A stretch of 64,000 nucleotides of DNA from a bacterium endosymbiont of Escarpia laminata (GTDB taxonomy: Bacteria; Pseudomonadota; Gammaproteobacteria; Chromatiales; Chromatiaceae): positions 248,001 to 312,000 of the forward strand of contig QGON01000071.1 of the NCBI GenBank assembly GCA_003660235.1, written 5' to 3'. The position numbers and the translations under genes are program-made. The notes under the pieces are model-generated. The model worked only from the letters and a program-made list of their open reading frames with translations. It was not told where the DNA came from and ran no database searches. Positions 27,298 through 36,342 of this stretch are shown here, one piece after another. The first letter of the stretch is position 1; the number at the start of each line of letters is the position of its first letter.

Positions 27298-28545
27298 ATG
27301 AGTAACTCCGAAAAACACAAATGGACCTTCCCCACACGCTTTCGAACCGGCGCTTACAGCTGGAAGGCGTCCAGGCTGGCGTGCCAGCGCCTTCGCGAAG
27401 CCGTCTCCGAGATAAAAAAGGTTGCAAAGAAAGATCCTGTTCTTGGGGCGGAAGGCGCAGTCCGTCTGATGGAGAAGCTTTGGCCGGCGCTAGAGCACAT
27501 AGACACTTCCAGCGGAGCTCTGGGATCGGCCGTCAATAAAGCGCTGGATGCGTTGATACTCATCGTCGTCAAGGCACCTGCTGACGAGTATACTCGTAAC
27601 AAGTGGCTCGACCGGCTCTGGCAGGCCATGGCTGATGATGGAGTCGACTATCTCAGCCCGGTCGGTGACCGGTGGGGTGAGATCTGTGGCTCGGTGGAGG
27701 TTGCCGGGCGATGGGCCGATGATCTGGTTTCCTCGTTGCGATCCTGTTGGACGGATCCGAATCCAGGTAACTATTTCCACGGCACGACGGCGTGTTTGTC
27801 CTGTCTGCTGGTGGCGGGAAGACACCAGGAGTTGCTTGAGCTTTTGGAATTGGATCGGTATCCCATGTGGCATTACCGGCGCTATGGTGTCGAGGCACTC
27901 CTCGCCTTGGGCATGAAGGCGAAAGCCATCCAGTATGCCGAGGCCTCGCGGGGATTGAATCAGCCGGACTCGGCGATCGACCAGGTTTGTGAGGAGATCC
28001 TGATCTCTTCCAGCCTGCATGAGGAGGCCTATCAACGCTATGGGTTGAGCGCTGCAGTGAGTAACTCTTATATCGCCCGTTTCCGCGCGGTTGCGAAGCG
28101 CTATCCCATGAAGGACCCGTCACAGATTTTGGCCGACCTGATTGCCACGACGCCGGGAGAAGAGGGCAAATGGTTCGCCACGGCCAAGGATCTCAAGCTT
28201 TATGATCTGGCGCTGGAGTTAGCGAACCGAACCCTCTGTGATCCAAAAACGCTGACAAGGGCGGCAAGAGATTATCTCGATACGGAACCGGCATTTGCCC
28301 TCGGTTCCGCTATGGCTGCGCTTCGTTGGTTGAGTGAAGGCTGGGGCTACGAGGTAACGAGTGCCGATGTGGTAGAGGTCTATGACCGGGCGATGGATGC
28401 CGCAGACAGGTTGAATAAAATTGATGAGGTAACAGACCAGATTCGGCAACTCATCGAGTCGAATCAGAGTGCTTCAGTGTTGTTCGTTCGACAGGCTTTG
28501 CTCAGACGTATGCGTGCGCATCAGTCATCGATTAACGAAGTGTGA
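27298..28545 (+). CDS. Conserved helical protein of unknown function
   Basis: The product is 415 residues from ATG 27298, or 418 from a TTG at 27289 that overlaps the ATPase stop. It is almost entirely helical, with conserved-looking blocks EIKKVAKKDPVLGAEGAV, WPALEHIDTSSGALGSAVNK, NYFHGTTACLSCLL and ELLELLELDRYPMWHYRRYG. The pattern suggests a TPR-like scaffold. No catalytic motif is visible. It closes the operon after the ATPase and should be considered part of the same system. Confidence 0.72.
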   Translation: MSNSEKHKWTFPTRFRTGAYSWKASRLACQRLREAVSEIKKVAKKDPVLGAEGAVRLMEKLWPALEHIDTSSGALGSAVNKALDALILIVVKAPADEYTRNKWLDRLWQAMADDGVDYLSPVGDRWGEICGSVEVAGRWADDLVSSLRSCWTDPNPGNYFHGTTACLSCLLVAGRHQELLELLELDRYPMWHYRRYGVEALLALGMKAKAIQYAEASRGLNQPDSAIDQVCEEILISSSLHEEAYQRYGLSAAVSNSYIARFRAVAKRYPMKDPSQILADLIATTPGEEGKWFATAKDLKLYDLALELANRTLCDPKTLTRAARDYLDTEPAFALGSAMAALRWLSEGWGYEVTSADVVEVYDRAMDAADRLNKIDEVTDQIRQLIESNQSASVLFVRQALLRRMRAHQSSINEV

Positions 28546-28598
28546 TTGCGATCGGATTATGGACCATGAGCGTGTGCGATTTGGAAAAAAGCACTAAT

Positions 28599-28619
28599 CT
28601 GCGCTCCACCCACGCTCCA
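28599..28619. repeat. Right copy of 21-base island-end repeat
   Basis: This matches 13910-13930 at 18 of 21 positions in the same orientation; it contains two tandem CGCTCCA-like units. It lies about 165 bases inside the right attachment site. Confidence 0.65.
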
Positions 28620-28723
28620 TTATTGGGACTGCCATGGACAATGAGAGACAACGAAATGATATTGTAGGCACTCGCCGCTCCTGTGTATCCTGCACCTGCG
28701 GCATTAGTACATCCCTGTACGTC

Positions 28724-28748
28724 AAAGCCCTGTAAAAACAGGGCCTTT
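28724..28748. terminator. Terminator hairpin downstream of tRNA-Leu
   Basis: GCCCTGT and ACAGGGC (28727-28733 with 28738-28744) form a 7-bp stem with an AAAA loop, flanked by AAA and CTTT, so it can work on both strands for the island operon and the minus-strand tRNA-Leu. Confidence 0.65.
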
Positions 28749-28783
28749 CATTACTTTTGGTGGTCTGTGATGGTTTTTCAATT

Positions 28784-28807
28784 TGGTGCCGAGGAGAGGA
28801 CTTGAAC
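28784..28807 (-). repeat. Right attachment site inside tRNA-Leu
   Basis: The last 24 bases of tRNA-Leu, from the T arm to CCA, are identical to 13828-13851. The insertion keeps the tRNA intact. Confidence 0.88.
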
Positions 28808-28870
28808 CTCCACGGGGTTGCCCCCACATGCACCTGAAGCATGCGTGTCTACCAATTTCACCACCTCGGC
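28784..28870 (-). tRNA. tRNA-Leu (CAG)
   Basis: The 87-base minus-strand gene has acceptor GCCGAGG/CCTCGGC, a long variable arm, anticodon stem CATGC/GCATG and loop TTCAGGT giving CAG, and encoded CCA. Its 3' end is the island attachment site and is repeated at 13828-13851. Confidence 0.96.
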
Positions 28871-28908
28871 TAAGAGGGTACTAAACGACTGTGCCGTCTG
28901 GAGCGCGA

Positions 28909-28937
28909 ACTTTACCGATAGATGGTTGGAGTGTCAA
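28909..28937 (-). promoter_or_regulatory. Sigma-70 promoter of tRNA-Leu
   Basis: On the minus strand TTGACA (28937-28932), a 17-base spacer and TAAAGT (28914-28909) lie about 39 bases upstream of tRNA-Leu. Confidence 0.75.
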
Positions 28938-29031
28938 CTTTTGAGGGGTAGATTCGACCTCGATTGGATTGGATGGTTTGCTATGCTAGGTTGCTCCCGT
29001 TTCAGGACAGATTATCAGGTGATCCAGTTTC

Positions 29032-29874
29032 ATGGGTATTCGTAACAGTGGGGTACTTCCTTTTCTCCATGCATTGATGTTTCTACTTTTTGCAGGGACA
29101 GCTTCTGCAATTTCTGATGAACTCATTCTCGAAGGGCACCTTGTCCAGGGAGGGATGGCAATTGGCCATGTGTCGCCAGGCGAAAAAGTCTCCGTAAACG
29201 GCATAGGGGTTAGGGTTTCGGCTAGCGGCGTGTTTGTGATCGGTTTTGGCCGGGATGCGGCCCTGGAAAATCGTGTCGAAGTGACGGGTAGTGATGGGCG
29301 CAAGCGGACTAAACTGGTCAAGATCGGCAAACGTGCCTACAAAGTTCAACGTATTGACGGCTTACCGCAGAAGAAGGTAACCCCGCCGAAGATGGACTGG
29401 GCGCGGATCAAGAAAGAAAACGCCATGGTGAAACAGGCACGCAAACTGGATGATCCCCGTACCGATTTTCTGGGTGGATTCGTCTGGCCCGTGAAAGGCC
29501 GAATCAGTGGGGTCTACGGGAGTCAGCGCATTCTCAACGGCACGCCGAAACGGCCCCATATGGGAGTCGATGTGGCTGCATCTACCGGAACAAAGGTGGT
29601 CGCACCGGCGGATGGGATGGTTACACTGGTGCATGATGATATGTTCTATTCCGGTGGTACCCTGTTGGTCGACCACGGCCATGGCCTGACCTCTTCGTTT
29701 TTGCACTTGAGCCGGATTCTGGTGAAGAAAGGGAGTAAGGTCCGCCAGGGGGATGTTATCGCCGAGGTTGGGTCGACAGGCCGGGCCACCGGTCCCCATC
29801 TGCATTGGGGTCTGAATCTGTTCGGAACCCGTCTTGATCCTCAGCTTGCCGCCGGACCAATGGACAAAAAGTGA
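29032..29874 (+). CDS. Secreted M23 family metallopeptidase
   Basis: The 280-residue protein has a signal peptide (FLHALMFLLFAGTASA), a beta-rich N-terminal region that looks like the usual leader domain of this group, and a LytM/M23 domain from about 150: RPHMGVDVAA with the first zinc His and Asp, VDHGHGLTSSFLHLS, and TGPHLHWGLN. All zinc ligands appear present. It would cut peptidoglycan cross-links in the periplasm or act as an activator. It lies 108 bp before tolC. Confidence 0.92.
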   Translation: MGIRNSGVLPFLHALMFLLFAGTASAISDELILEGHLVQGGMAIGHVSPGEKVSVNGIGVRVSASGVFVIGFGRDAALENRVEVTGSDGRKRTKLVKIGKRAYKVQRIDGLPQKKVTPPKMDWARIKKENAMVKQARKLDDPRTDFLGGFVWPVKGRISGVYGSQRILNGTPKRPHMGVDVAASTGTKVVAPADGMVTLVHDDMFYSGGTLLVDHGHGLTSSFLHLSRILVKKGSKVRQGDVIAEVGSTGRATGPHLHWGLNLFGTRLDPQLAAGPMDKK

Positions 29875-29982
29875 GCGCTGGCGGCCTCTGGATCGAAGAC
29901 TTCCGCTGATCCCTTAATACCCTATAATAGCTGCTTTAGTCGGTACCCCGTGGTCCGAATCCCTCTAGGAATGGAGCTGAAG

Positions 29983-31299
29983 ATGAAAAAAACTCGGTTG
30001 GTCCTCCCTCTCTTGTCCGCACTGTTGGCGATGCCGCTGCAGGCCCGGGATCTGATGGATGTATACAATCTGGCGCTGGTCAATGATCCGCAACTCCAAG
30101 AGGCGAAGGAACGGCTGGAGTCGGTGCGCCAAGGCAAGGTGCAGGCGCGCGCGCGACTGCTTCCCACGATCAGTTTGGGAGGAGGAATCGATGGAGTAAG
30201 ACGTGATGTGAAGACCTCTCCAACAGGCGGTGTTGGTACCAGTAGCTATAGTGATAAGAGTCTGGGACTGAACCTCTCCCAGCCGCTTTATCATCGCGAT
30301 TACTGGATTCAACTTGAGCAGGCGGATCACTCCATCGCACAGTCGGAAGCGGAGTATGCAGCTGCCCGGATCGACCTGATGGTGCGTAGCTCATCCGCCT
30401 ATTTCAATATACTTGCGGCGCAGGATATCCTGCGGGTGGCCGAGGCCCAGACTGAAGCCAACGCCCGGCAGCTTGATCAGGCGACACAGCGTTTCGATGT
30501 GGGGTTGATCGCTATTACCGATGTGCATGAGGCCCAAGCATCTCACGACGGTGCCAGAGCAGAGGAGATTGCCGCCGAGAACGCAGTGGACAATGCCTGG
30601 GAGGCTCTGTTTGAGATCATTGGTCAGACTCAAGAGGATGCCCTGGCCGAGCTGGGTGAGAAGCTGAAACTCGATCCGCCGAATCCCAATACCCTGCAGG
30701 CCTGGTCCGATACGGCCCAAGCCCAGAACTACACCATTATCGCTGCCCGCAATGGGTTGGAGAGCACACGTAAAAACATTGAAGTCTTCCGCTCCGGCCA
30801 CTATCCGACCCTGGATCTGGTGGGAGGGTACGATATGTTCCGCACCAATAACGACTTCGGCTCCGAAGCTGATACCGGCAAGATTGGTGTGCAGTTGCAA
30901 CTGCCTATCTACGCTGGCGGGTCGGTCACATCCCGGACCGAACAGGCTCGCAGCGACTACCGTGCCGCACAGCTGGTGCTGGACCAGAGCCGTCGCGCAG
31001 TAAACAGACAGGTGCGTGATGCTTATCGGGGTGTACTCTCCACCATAAGCCGAGTGGGAGCCCTCAAGGCTGCGACGGTCTCTGCCAAGAGCGCGCTGGA
31101 CTCCACCCAGGCAGGTTATGAGGTCGGTACCAGAACCATCGTTGATGTGCTGAATGTGCAGCGTAATCTCTTCTCTGCTCAGACTGACTATGCGGGTTCA
31201 CGCTACGATTACATCCTCAATGGCCTGCAGTTGAAACAGGCGGCCGGCAATCTTATCCAGTCGGATCTGGAAGGCATCAACGCCTGGTTGGAGCGATAA
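29983..31299 (+). CDS. tolC: TolC family outer membrane efflux protein
   Basis: The 438-residue product starts at ATG 29983 ([21 protein letters not shown], of which the first 21 residues are a signal peptide). It carries two OEP repeats; conserved pieces are [49 protein letters not shown] and the second-repeat counterpart [21 protein letters not shown]. It forms a trimeric outer-membrane channel for type I secretion and RND efflux. An 11-codon upstream extension is not homologous. Only 4 bases separate it from aroC. Confidence 0.92.
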   Translation: MKKTRLVLPLLSALLAMPLQARDLMDVYNLALVNDPQLQEAKERLESVRQGKVQARARLLPTISLGGGIDGVRRDVKTSPTGGVGTSSYSDKSLGLNLSQPLYHRDYWIQLEQADHSIAQSEAEYAAARIDLMVRSSSAYFNILAAQDILRVAEAQTEANARQLDQATQRFDVGLIAITDVHEAQASHDGARAEEIAAENAVDNAWEALFEIIGQTQEDALAELGEKLKLDPPNPNTLQAWSDTAQAQNYTIIAARNGLESTRKNIEVFRSGHYPTLDLVGGYDMFRTNNDFGSEADTGKIGVQLQLPIYAGGSVTSRTEQARSDYRAAQLVLDQSRRAVNRQVRDAYRGVLSTISRVGALKAATVSAKSALDSTQAGYEVGTRTIVDVLNVQRNLFSAQTDYAGSRYDYILNGLQLKQAAGNLIQSDLEGINAWLER

Positions 31300-31303
31300 C
31301 CTT

Positions 31304-32389
31304 ATGTCGGGCAACAGCTTCGGCAAACTCTTCACCGTAACCTCGTTTGGCGAGAGCCACGGACCGGCAATCGGCTGTATCGTCGATGGCTGTCCTCCCG
31401 GTCTTGAATTGTCCGAGGCGGATCTGCAACGGGATCTCGACCGCAGAAAACCGGGTACTTCGCGCCATACGACGCAACGCCGTGAAGCGGATGAGGTGCA
31501 GATCCTCTCCGGTGTCTTCGAAGGTAAGACCACGGGTACGCCCATCGGTCTGATCATCCACAATACGGATCAGCGTTCCAAAGACTATTCGGAAATCATA
31601 GATCGTTTCCGTCCGGGGCATGCTGACTACACCTATACCCAGAAATACGGTTTTCGTGACTACCGGGGCGGCGGACGCTCCTCGGCGCGGGAGACCGCCA
31701 TGCGCGTGGCTGCCGGTGGCATTGCGAAGAAGTATCTCAAAGTGCGTTATGGCATTGAGATTCGTGGTTACCTGGCGCAGCTCGGTCCCATCAAACCGGA
31801 GAAATTTGTTTGGGACGATGTGTATGAAAACGCTTTTTTCTGCCCCGATCTCTACAAAGTACCGGAACTCGAGGCCTACATGGATCAACTGCGCCAGGAG
31901 GGGAACTCTATCGGTGCGCGGATCAATGTGGTTGCCACTGGTGTGCCGCCAGGCTTGGGTGAACCGATCTTCGACCGCCTCGACGCAGAGATCGCCCATG
32001 CGATGATGAGTATCAACGCGGTGAAGGGTGTGGAGATCGGTGACGGATTTGCCTGTGTGGAACAGAAGGGTACCGAGCATCGGGACGAGATGACGCCGGA
32101 TGGTTTCAAGAGTAACCATGCCGGTGGTGTGTTGGGTGGTATCTCAAGCGGTCAGGATATTCTCGCCAGTATTGCGCTGAAACCCACTTCAAGCCTGAGG
32201 CTTCCGGGACACACGGTGAACAAAGAAGGTAAACCGGTCGAGGTGGTCACCAAGGGGCGTCATGACCCTTGCATCGGGATTCGCGCCACTCCCATCGCCG
32301 AGGCCATGATGGCGATGGTGCTGATGGACCATATGTTGCGCCACCGTGGACAGAATATGGACGTGCATTCGGATACGCCAGTCATTTAA
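31304..32389 (+). CDS. aroC: Chorismate synthase
   Basis: The 361-residue FMN-dependent enzyme converts 5-enolpyruvylshikimate 3-phosphate to chorismate. Signatures: [67 protein letters not shown] and the C-terminal [16 protein letters not shown]. Length matches the family. Its stop overlaps the MFS start (TAATG). Confidence 0.97.
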   Translation: MSGNSFGKLFTVTSFGESHGPAIGCIVDGCPPGLELSEADLQRDLDRRKPGTSRHTTQRREADEVQILSGVFEGKTTGTPIGLIIHNTDQRSKDYSEIIDRFRPGHADYTYTQKYGFRDYRGGGRSSARETAMRVAAGGIAKKYLKVRYGIEIRGYLAQLGPIKPEKFVWDDVYENAFFCPDLYKVPELEAYMDQLRQEGNSIGARINVVATGVPPGLGEPIFDRLDAEIAHAMMSINAVKGVEIGDGFACVEQKGTEHRDEMTPDGFKSNHAGGVLGGISSGQDILASIALKPTSSLRLPGHTVNKEGKPVEVVTKGRHDPCIGIRATPIAEAMMAMVLMDHMLRHRGQNMDVHSDTPVI

Positions 32390-33525
32390 TGCCGTATTGG
32401 CGCCTTTCCGGTTTCTATCTCTTCTACTTTGCCTCGCTCGGGGCGCTGCTGCCGTTCTGGGGACTCTATCTAAAAGACCGTGGTTTCGCTCCCTCGGAGA
32501 TCGGGGAGTTGATGGCAGTGATCATGTTTACCAAACTGGTCGCGCCCAACGTCTGGGGCTGGATTGCCGATCATACGGGGCGGCGGATGCCCATCGTCCG
32601 TCTTGCATCATTGCTGGCGCTGATCACCTTTGGCGGGGTCTTCTACGCCGAAGGGTTCTGGATGCTGGCGCTGGTGATGATGCTGTTCAGTTTCTTCTGG
32701 AACGCGTCGCTGCCCCAGTTTGAAGCTGTGACCCTCAGCTATCTGGGTGACCAAATACAGCAGTACAGCCGTGTACGTCTCTGGGGTTCCATCGGTTTTA
32801 TCATTGCGGTAGTCGGGCTCGGTTATCTGATCGATCAGATGGAGGTTGGACTGGTGCCGATGGTGGTGTTGGTGCTCTATCTTGGTCTCTGGCTGAACAG
32901 TCTCGTGGTGCCGGAGCGGGGCGCAAAGATGCCTCACCATGAACAGGGTTCGATACTGGCGGTATTGAAGCGCAAGGAGGTCATTGCGTTTCTGGCCGCC
33001 TGCTTCCTCATGCAGGCGAGTCACAGTGCCTACTACGCCTTCTACTCGATCTACATGGAAGAGCACGGCTATTCCAGCACCCTCATCGGTCAGCTCTGGG
33101 CGCTGGGAGTGGTTGCTGAAGTCCTGGTATTTCTGGTGATGCACAGGCTGTTGCATCGCTGGGGCGCTCGGAAAGTGGTAATCACAAGCTTGATTATTGC
33201 AGTCGTGCGCTGGGTGATCGTCGGCAGCGCGCCAGACCAGTTGTTCCTGGTATTGCTTGCCCAAGTCATGCACGCAGCCACCTTCGGTACCTTTCACGCT
33301 GCGGCCATCCACCTGGTCCACCATTTTTTTATCGGCAAGCATCAGGGGCGGGGGCAGGCCCTCTACAGCAGTATCAGCTTTGGTGGTGGCGGTGCCTTCG
33401 GCAGTCTGCTCAGTGGATATCTCTGGACTGGGATCGGGCCGGGACCCACCTATTGGGTGGCGGCGGGTTATGCGTTCCTGGCGATGCTGATTGTTTGGCG
33501 TTGGCTCATTCATGAAGCGGCCTGA
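32389..33525 (+). CDS. MFS transporter (MFS_1-like, HcaT-type)
   Basis: The 378-residue protein starts at ATG 32389 overlapping the aroC stop; the longer frame covers aroC. About 12 membrane segments are visible, starting [20 protein letters not shown]. The loop sequence [19 protein letters not shown] is the MFS signature between helices 2 and 3, and [19 protein letters not shown] is typical of the 3-phenylpropionate transporter-like group. The substrate is unknown. Confidence 0.87.
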   Translation: MPYWRLSGFYLFYFASLGALLPFWGLYLKDRGFAPSEIGELMAVIMFTKLVAPNVWGWIADHTGRRMPIVRLASLLALITFGGVFYAEGFWMLALVMMLFSFFWNASLPQFEAVTLSYLGDQIQQYSRVRLWGSIGFIIAVVGLGYLIDQMEVGLVPMVVLVLYLGLWLNSLVVPERGAKMPHHEQGSILAVLKRKEVIAFLAACFLMQASHSAYYAFYSIYMEEHGYSSTLIGQLWALGVVAEVLVFLVMHRLLHRWGARKVVITSLIIAVVRWVIVGSAPDQLFLVLLAQVMHAATFGTFHAAAIHLVHHFFIGKHQGRGQALYSSISFGGGGAFGSLLSGYLWTGIGPGPTYWVAAGYAFLAMLIVWRWLIHEAA

Positions 33526-34243
33526 TTCACATCCGCTAAAGCTGCCGGTCAAATCCCTGGATGGGGCTGAGACGGATATGCAACTGGTCAAAACCCCACA
33601 ACGTCTGGAATTGCATCAGATATCGGATGGCTGCGTGCTCTATATCGATTTTGTCTCAGGCAAAAGTGCGCATCGCCGTCAGTTCGGTGGCGGCCGGGGG
33701 CAGCCGCTGGCCAAGGCAGTGGGACTCAAAAAGGGGTTGAATCCGAGAGTGCTGGACGCCACGGCGGGGCTTGGCCGGGATGCGTTTGTACTGGCGACAT
33801 TAGGTTGTAAGGTCCAGCTGGTTGAACGCTCCCCCGTTATCGCCGCTTTGTTGCAGGATGGCCTTGATCGTGCGTTGGAGGATGCCGCTGTCGGACAGAT
33901 TGCTGCGCGGATGGAACTGTTTTCGGCCGATGCCATTCTGTTCATGCGGGGCTTGAAAGAGGCGTACAGACCGGAGGTGGTCTACCTGGATCCGATGTAT
34001 CCCCACCGCAAGAAATCGGCCCTGGTGAAAAAGGAGATGCGAGTCTTCCGCGCTCTTGTGGGCGACGATCCGGATGCGGCTGAATTGTTACTGGCCGCGC
34101 GGGAGTGCGCCACCGCCAGGGTCGTTGTGAAACGCCCGGCCAATGCCGGTTTTCTTGGCGAAACCGAGCCAAGCATGTCGATCAAGAGTCCGAACACCCG
34201 CTACGATGTCTATATCAAACGCGGGCTACAGGTGGTCGATTGA
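33512..34243 (+). CDS. rsmJ: 16S rRNA (guanine1516-N2)-methyltransferase RsmJ
   Basis: The 243-residue SAM enzyme starts at ATG 33512, inside the end of the MFS gene (14-base overlap). Family motifs: [20 protein letters not shown], the SAM loop [50 protein letters not shown] and [10 protein letters not shown]. It methylates G1516 of 16S rRNA. Confidence 0.93.
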   Translation: MKRPDSHPLKLPVKSLDGAETDMQLVKTPQRLELHQISDGCVLYIDFVSGKSAHRRQFGGGRGQPLAKAVGLKKGLNPRVLDATAGLGRDAFVLATLGCKVQLVERSPVIAALLQDGLDRALEDAAVGQIAARMELFSADAILFMRGLKEAYRPEVVYLDPMYPHRKKSALVKKEMRVFRALVGDDPDAAELLLAARECATARVVVKRPANAGFLGETEPSMSIKSPNTRYDVYIKRGLQVVD

Positions 34244-34244
34244 G

Positions 34245-35372
34245 ATGGAGCGTTTAGCCACACCCTTTGGTGAATTTTCACTCAGCCGCTATCCAGTGCG
34301 TGCTAAAGAGAAGCTGCGTGCCTGGGATGCAGCGGACGAGTATCTTCTTAACTTTCTTGCCGATGAGGATTTGCTATCATCAAGTCGCAATCTCCTGATC
34401 CTGAACGATAGTTTTGGCGCCCTTGGAACGGCCTTGGCGCAATATGCACCGGTGAGTCAGGTTGATTCTTTTCTCGCTGAAGAGGCTACACGGCAGAATC
34501 TGTCAGCCAATGGATTGCCGGTGGATGCAGTGTCACTGATTGATTCACTCCAAACCCACCGAACCCGTTACGATCTGGTACTGGTCAGAGTCACCAAGAC
34601 CCTCGCGCTGCTGGAGGATGAACTGCTGCGACTGAGGCCCTATTTGGCAGATAACTGCCGCATCATCGGCTGCGGTATGGTGAAGCAGATCCACAGCTCC
34701 ACTCTGAAACTGTTTGAGTCGATCATCGGGCCGACCAGGACCTCTCTGGCAAAGAAGAAGGCGCGCCTGATCTTCTCAGAACTGGATTTGGCACGGAAAG
34801 TTCCATCCTCTCCCTACCCGGTCAGTTATTCGCTGGAAGAGAGCCCATTCCGACTGATCAACCACGCAAATGTTTTCTCTCGTGACAGACTCGATATCGG
34901 CACCCGGCTCTTGCTGCAGCATATACCGGGGCAGGGGTTGTCAGAGATTGTGGATCTGGGTTGCGGTAACGGTGTGGTTGGGCTCATTGCGGCTGAAAGA
35001 AATCCCAATGCAACGATCCACTTTGTGGACGAGTCCTATATGGCAGTTGCCAGCGCCAAGGCGACTTTTGAGACGTCCGGCCTGGGAAATAGCGCGGTGT
35101 TCAGAGTGGCGGATGCATTGAGCGGTTTCGCTCCTGAAACCGTGGATCTGGTTCTCTGCAACCCCCCTTTCCACCAACAGCAGGTGGTGGGTGATTTCAT
35201 TGCCTGGCGCATGTTCAGCCAGTCTGTAAAAGTGTTGAAGCGTGGTGGAGAGCTGCGCGTTGTCGGCAACCGCCACCTTGACTATCCTGCCAAGCTAAAA
35301 CGTCTCTTCGGGAATGTTGAGCAACTCTCCGCCAATCCAAAATTTTTCGTGCTGCGGGCGGTTAAGCGGTAG
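34245..35372 (+). CDS. rlmG: 23S rRNA (guanine1835-N2)-methyltransferase RlmG
   Basis: The 375-residue product starts at ATG 34245, two bases after rsmJ; the longer frame reads through rsmJ. It has the two-domain RsmC/RlmG layout: a degenerate N-terminal domain, then a catalytic domain with VDLGCGNGVVGLIAAERNPN and VLCNPPFHQQ. The length and start FGEFSLSRYP fit RlmG better than RsmC. It ends 11 bases inside the convergent LysR gene. Confidence 0.86.
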   Translation: MERLATPFGEFSLSRYPVRAKEKLRAWDAADEYLLNFLADEDLLSSSRNLLILNDSFGALGTALAQYAPVSQVDSFLAEEATRQNLSANGLPVDAVSLIDSLQTHRTRYDLVLVRVTKTLALLEDELLRLRPYLADNCRIIGCGMVKQIHSSTLKLFESIIGPTRTSLAKKKARLIFSELDLARKVPSSPYPVSYSLEESPFRLINHANVFSRDRLDIGTRLLLQHIPGQGLSEIVDLGCGNGVVGLIAAERNPNATIHFVDESYMAVASAKATFETSGLGNSAVFRVADALSGFAPETVDLVLCNPPFHQQQVVGDFIAWRMFSQSVKVLKRGGELRVVGNRHLDYPAKLKRLFGNVEQLSANPKFFVLRAVKR

Positions 35373-36246
35373 CCTTTTCGCCACTGTCCAATATCAATTG
35401 CTGCATCGCCTGCGCTGCATTGGACAAAGTCCGCTGCCGGTGTGTCACCAAACCCAACGCGCGTTCCAGTCTGATCTCTTCAACATTGAGTCTAACCAGT
35501 CCTGGTGTCACTAGGGTCTCCGGCAGCAGAGCCCAGCCCAATCCGATCGAAGCGAGCATCTTCAGGGTCTCCAGATAGTCGGTGGAGAGGCTGCAGTTGA
35601 TCTTATATCCTTCTGCTTCGAGGCGATTTTCCAGCAGTGTTCGAGTGTAGGTGCCCAAGGTTGGAAGGACCGCAGGATGCTGGATAAGCTCTTCAATCCC
35701 GATGTTGGCTCGACCGGCCAACGGGTGCTCCTCTCCCACGATGAAACAGAGTGGGTCATGCCAAACCTGCTGCGTCAGCAGATTTCTGGATGGCTGCAGA
35801 GGGAGTGTGACCACACCCAGTTCCAGCTCTCCACTCTCCACTGCAAGACAGGCCTTTTCCGATCCCATGAAGCGGATATCGAGTGTGACTGCAGGGTAGT
35901 TGTCGGCATAGCCTCTAAGGAATGGTGGTAGACGATGCAGGCCGATATGGTGGCTGGTGCCCATGGCCAGCGTGCCTCCGACCTCGCCGCTCAGGTTGGA
36001 AAGTTCACGCCCGATGTCGGTGATCTCCTCGATGATCTGTTCTGCCCGTGGTAATAGCTGTCTTCCCGCTTCGGTAAGGACAATCTGCCGCCCGATACGA
36101 TCAAACAATCGGCAGTTGAGTTCCGTCTCCAGTCCGGCGACCCGTTTGCTGACTGCCGGTTGGGTGATGAATAAGACCCCGGCAGCCTGGGAAAACGAAC
36201 CGGAGCGGGCGACCTGCACAAAGGCACGGAGGTTGGCAAATTCCAT
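35362..36246 (-). CDS. LysR family transcriptional regulator
   Basis: The 294-residue protein has an N-terminal HTH (LRAFVQVARSGSFSQAAGVL, ITQPAVSKRVAGLE) and a periplasmic-binding-like effector domain from about 90. It is divergent from leuC with a palindrome in the 96-bp gap, so it probably controls leuCDB and itself. The effector is not known; a leucine-pathway intermediate would be a reasonable guess by position only. Confidence 0.88.
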   Translation of the reverse strand: MEFANLRAFVQVARSGSFSQAAGVLFITQPAVSKRVAGLETELNCRLFDRIGRQIVLTEAGRQLLPRAEQIIEEITDIGRELSNLSGEVGGTLAMGTSHHIGLHRLPPFLRGYADNYPAVTLDIRFMGSEKACLAVESGELELGVVTLPLQPSRNLLTQQVWHDPLCFIVGEEHPLAGRANIGIEELIQHPAVLPTLGTYTRTLLENRLEAEGYKINCSLSTDYLETLKMLASIGLGWALLPETLVTPGLVRLNVEEIRLERALGLVTHRQRTLSNAAQAMQQLILDSGEKATA

Positions 36247-36276
36247 AAGTATTCCAAAATAGAATAGAAAATATGA

Positions 36277-36296
36277 ATAATATGAATTTGTATTAT
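36277..36296. promoter_or_regulatory. Probable LysR operator between LysR gene and leuC
   Basis: ATAATA and TATTAT arms with an 8-base centre form a T-N11-A type palindrome in the AT-rich divergent intergenic region. LysR proteins bind such sites. Confidence 0.5.
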
Positions 36297-36342
36297 ATAT
36301 CAGGACATCCTATGGTTTTACCACCATGATGAGGCAAGGTTG

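Larger units (their letters stand above)
28546..28783. other. Right margin of the island, non-coding
   Basis: I see no gene here. It contains the right copy of the 21-base repeat and a terminator hairpin, and ends at the tRNA-Leu 3' end. Confidence 0.6.
13828..28807. mobile_element. Genomic island integrated at tRNA-Leu
   Basis: The 15-kb segment is bounded by two identical 24-base copies of the tRNA-Leu 3' end including CCA (13828-13851 and 28784-28807). The intact tRNA is at the right edge with its 3' end facing the island, the usual geometry for a tyrosine-recombinase insertion. Cargo is two AbiE-type modules and a helicase/methylase/ATPase operon. I find no integrase or transposase gene, so the island is either mobilised in trans or has lost its recombinase. 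Confidence 0.82.

Noticed and set aside
17025-28545. DISARM or BREX system
   Set aside because: A helicase, methylase and PLD domain are present, but no DrmA/DrmB, PglZ or BrxC-like proteins are visible.
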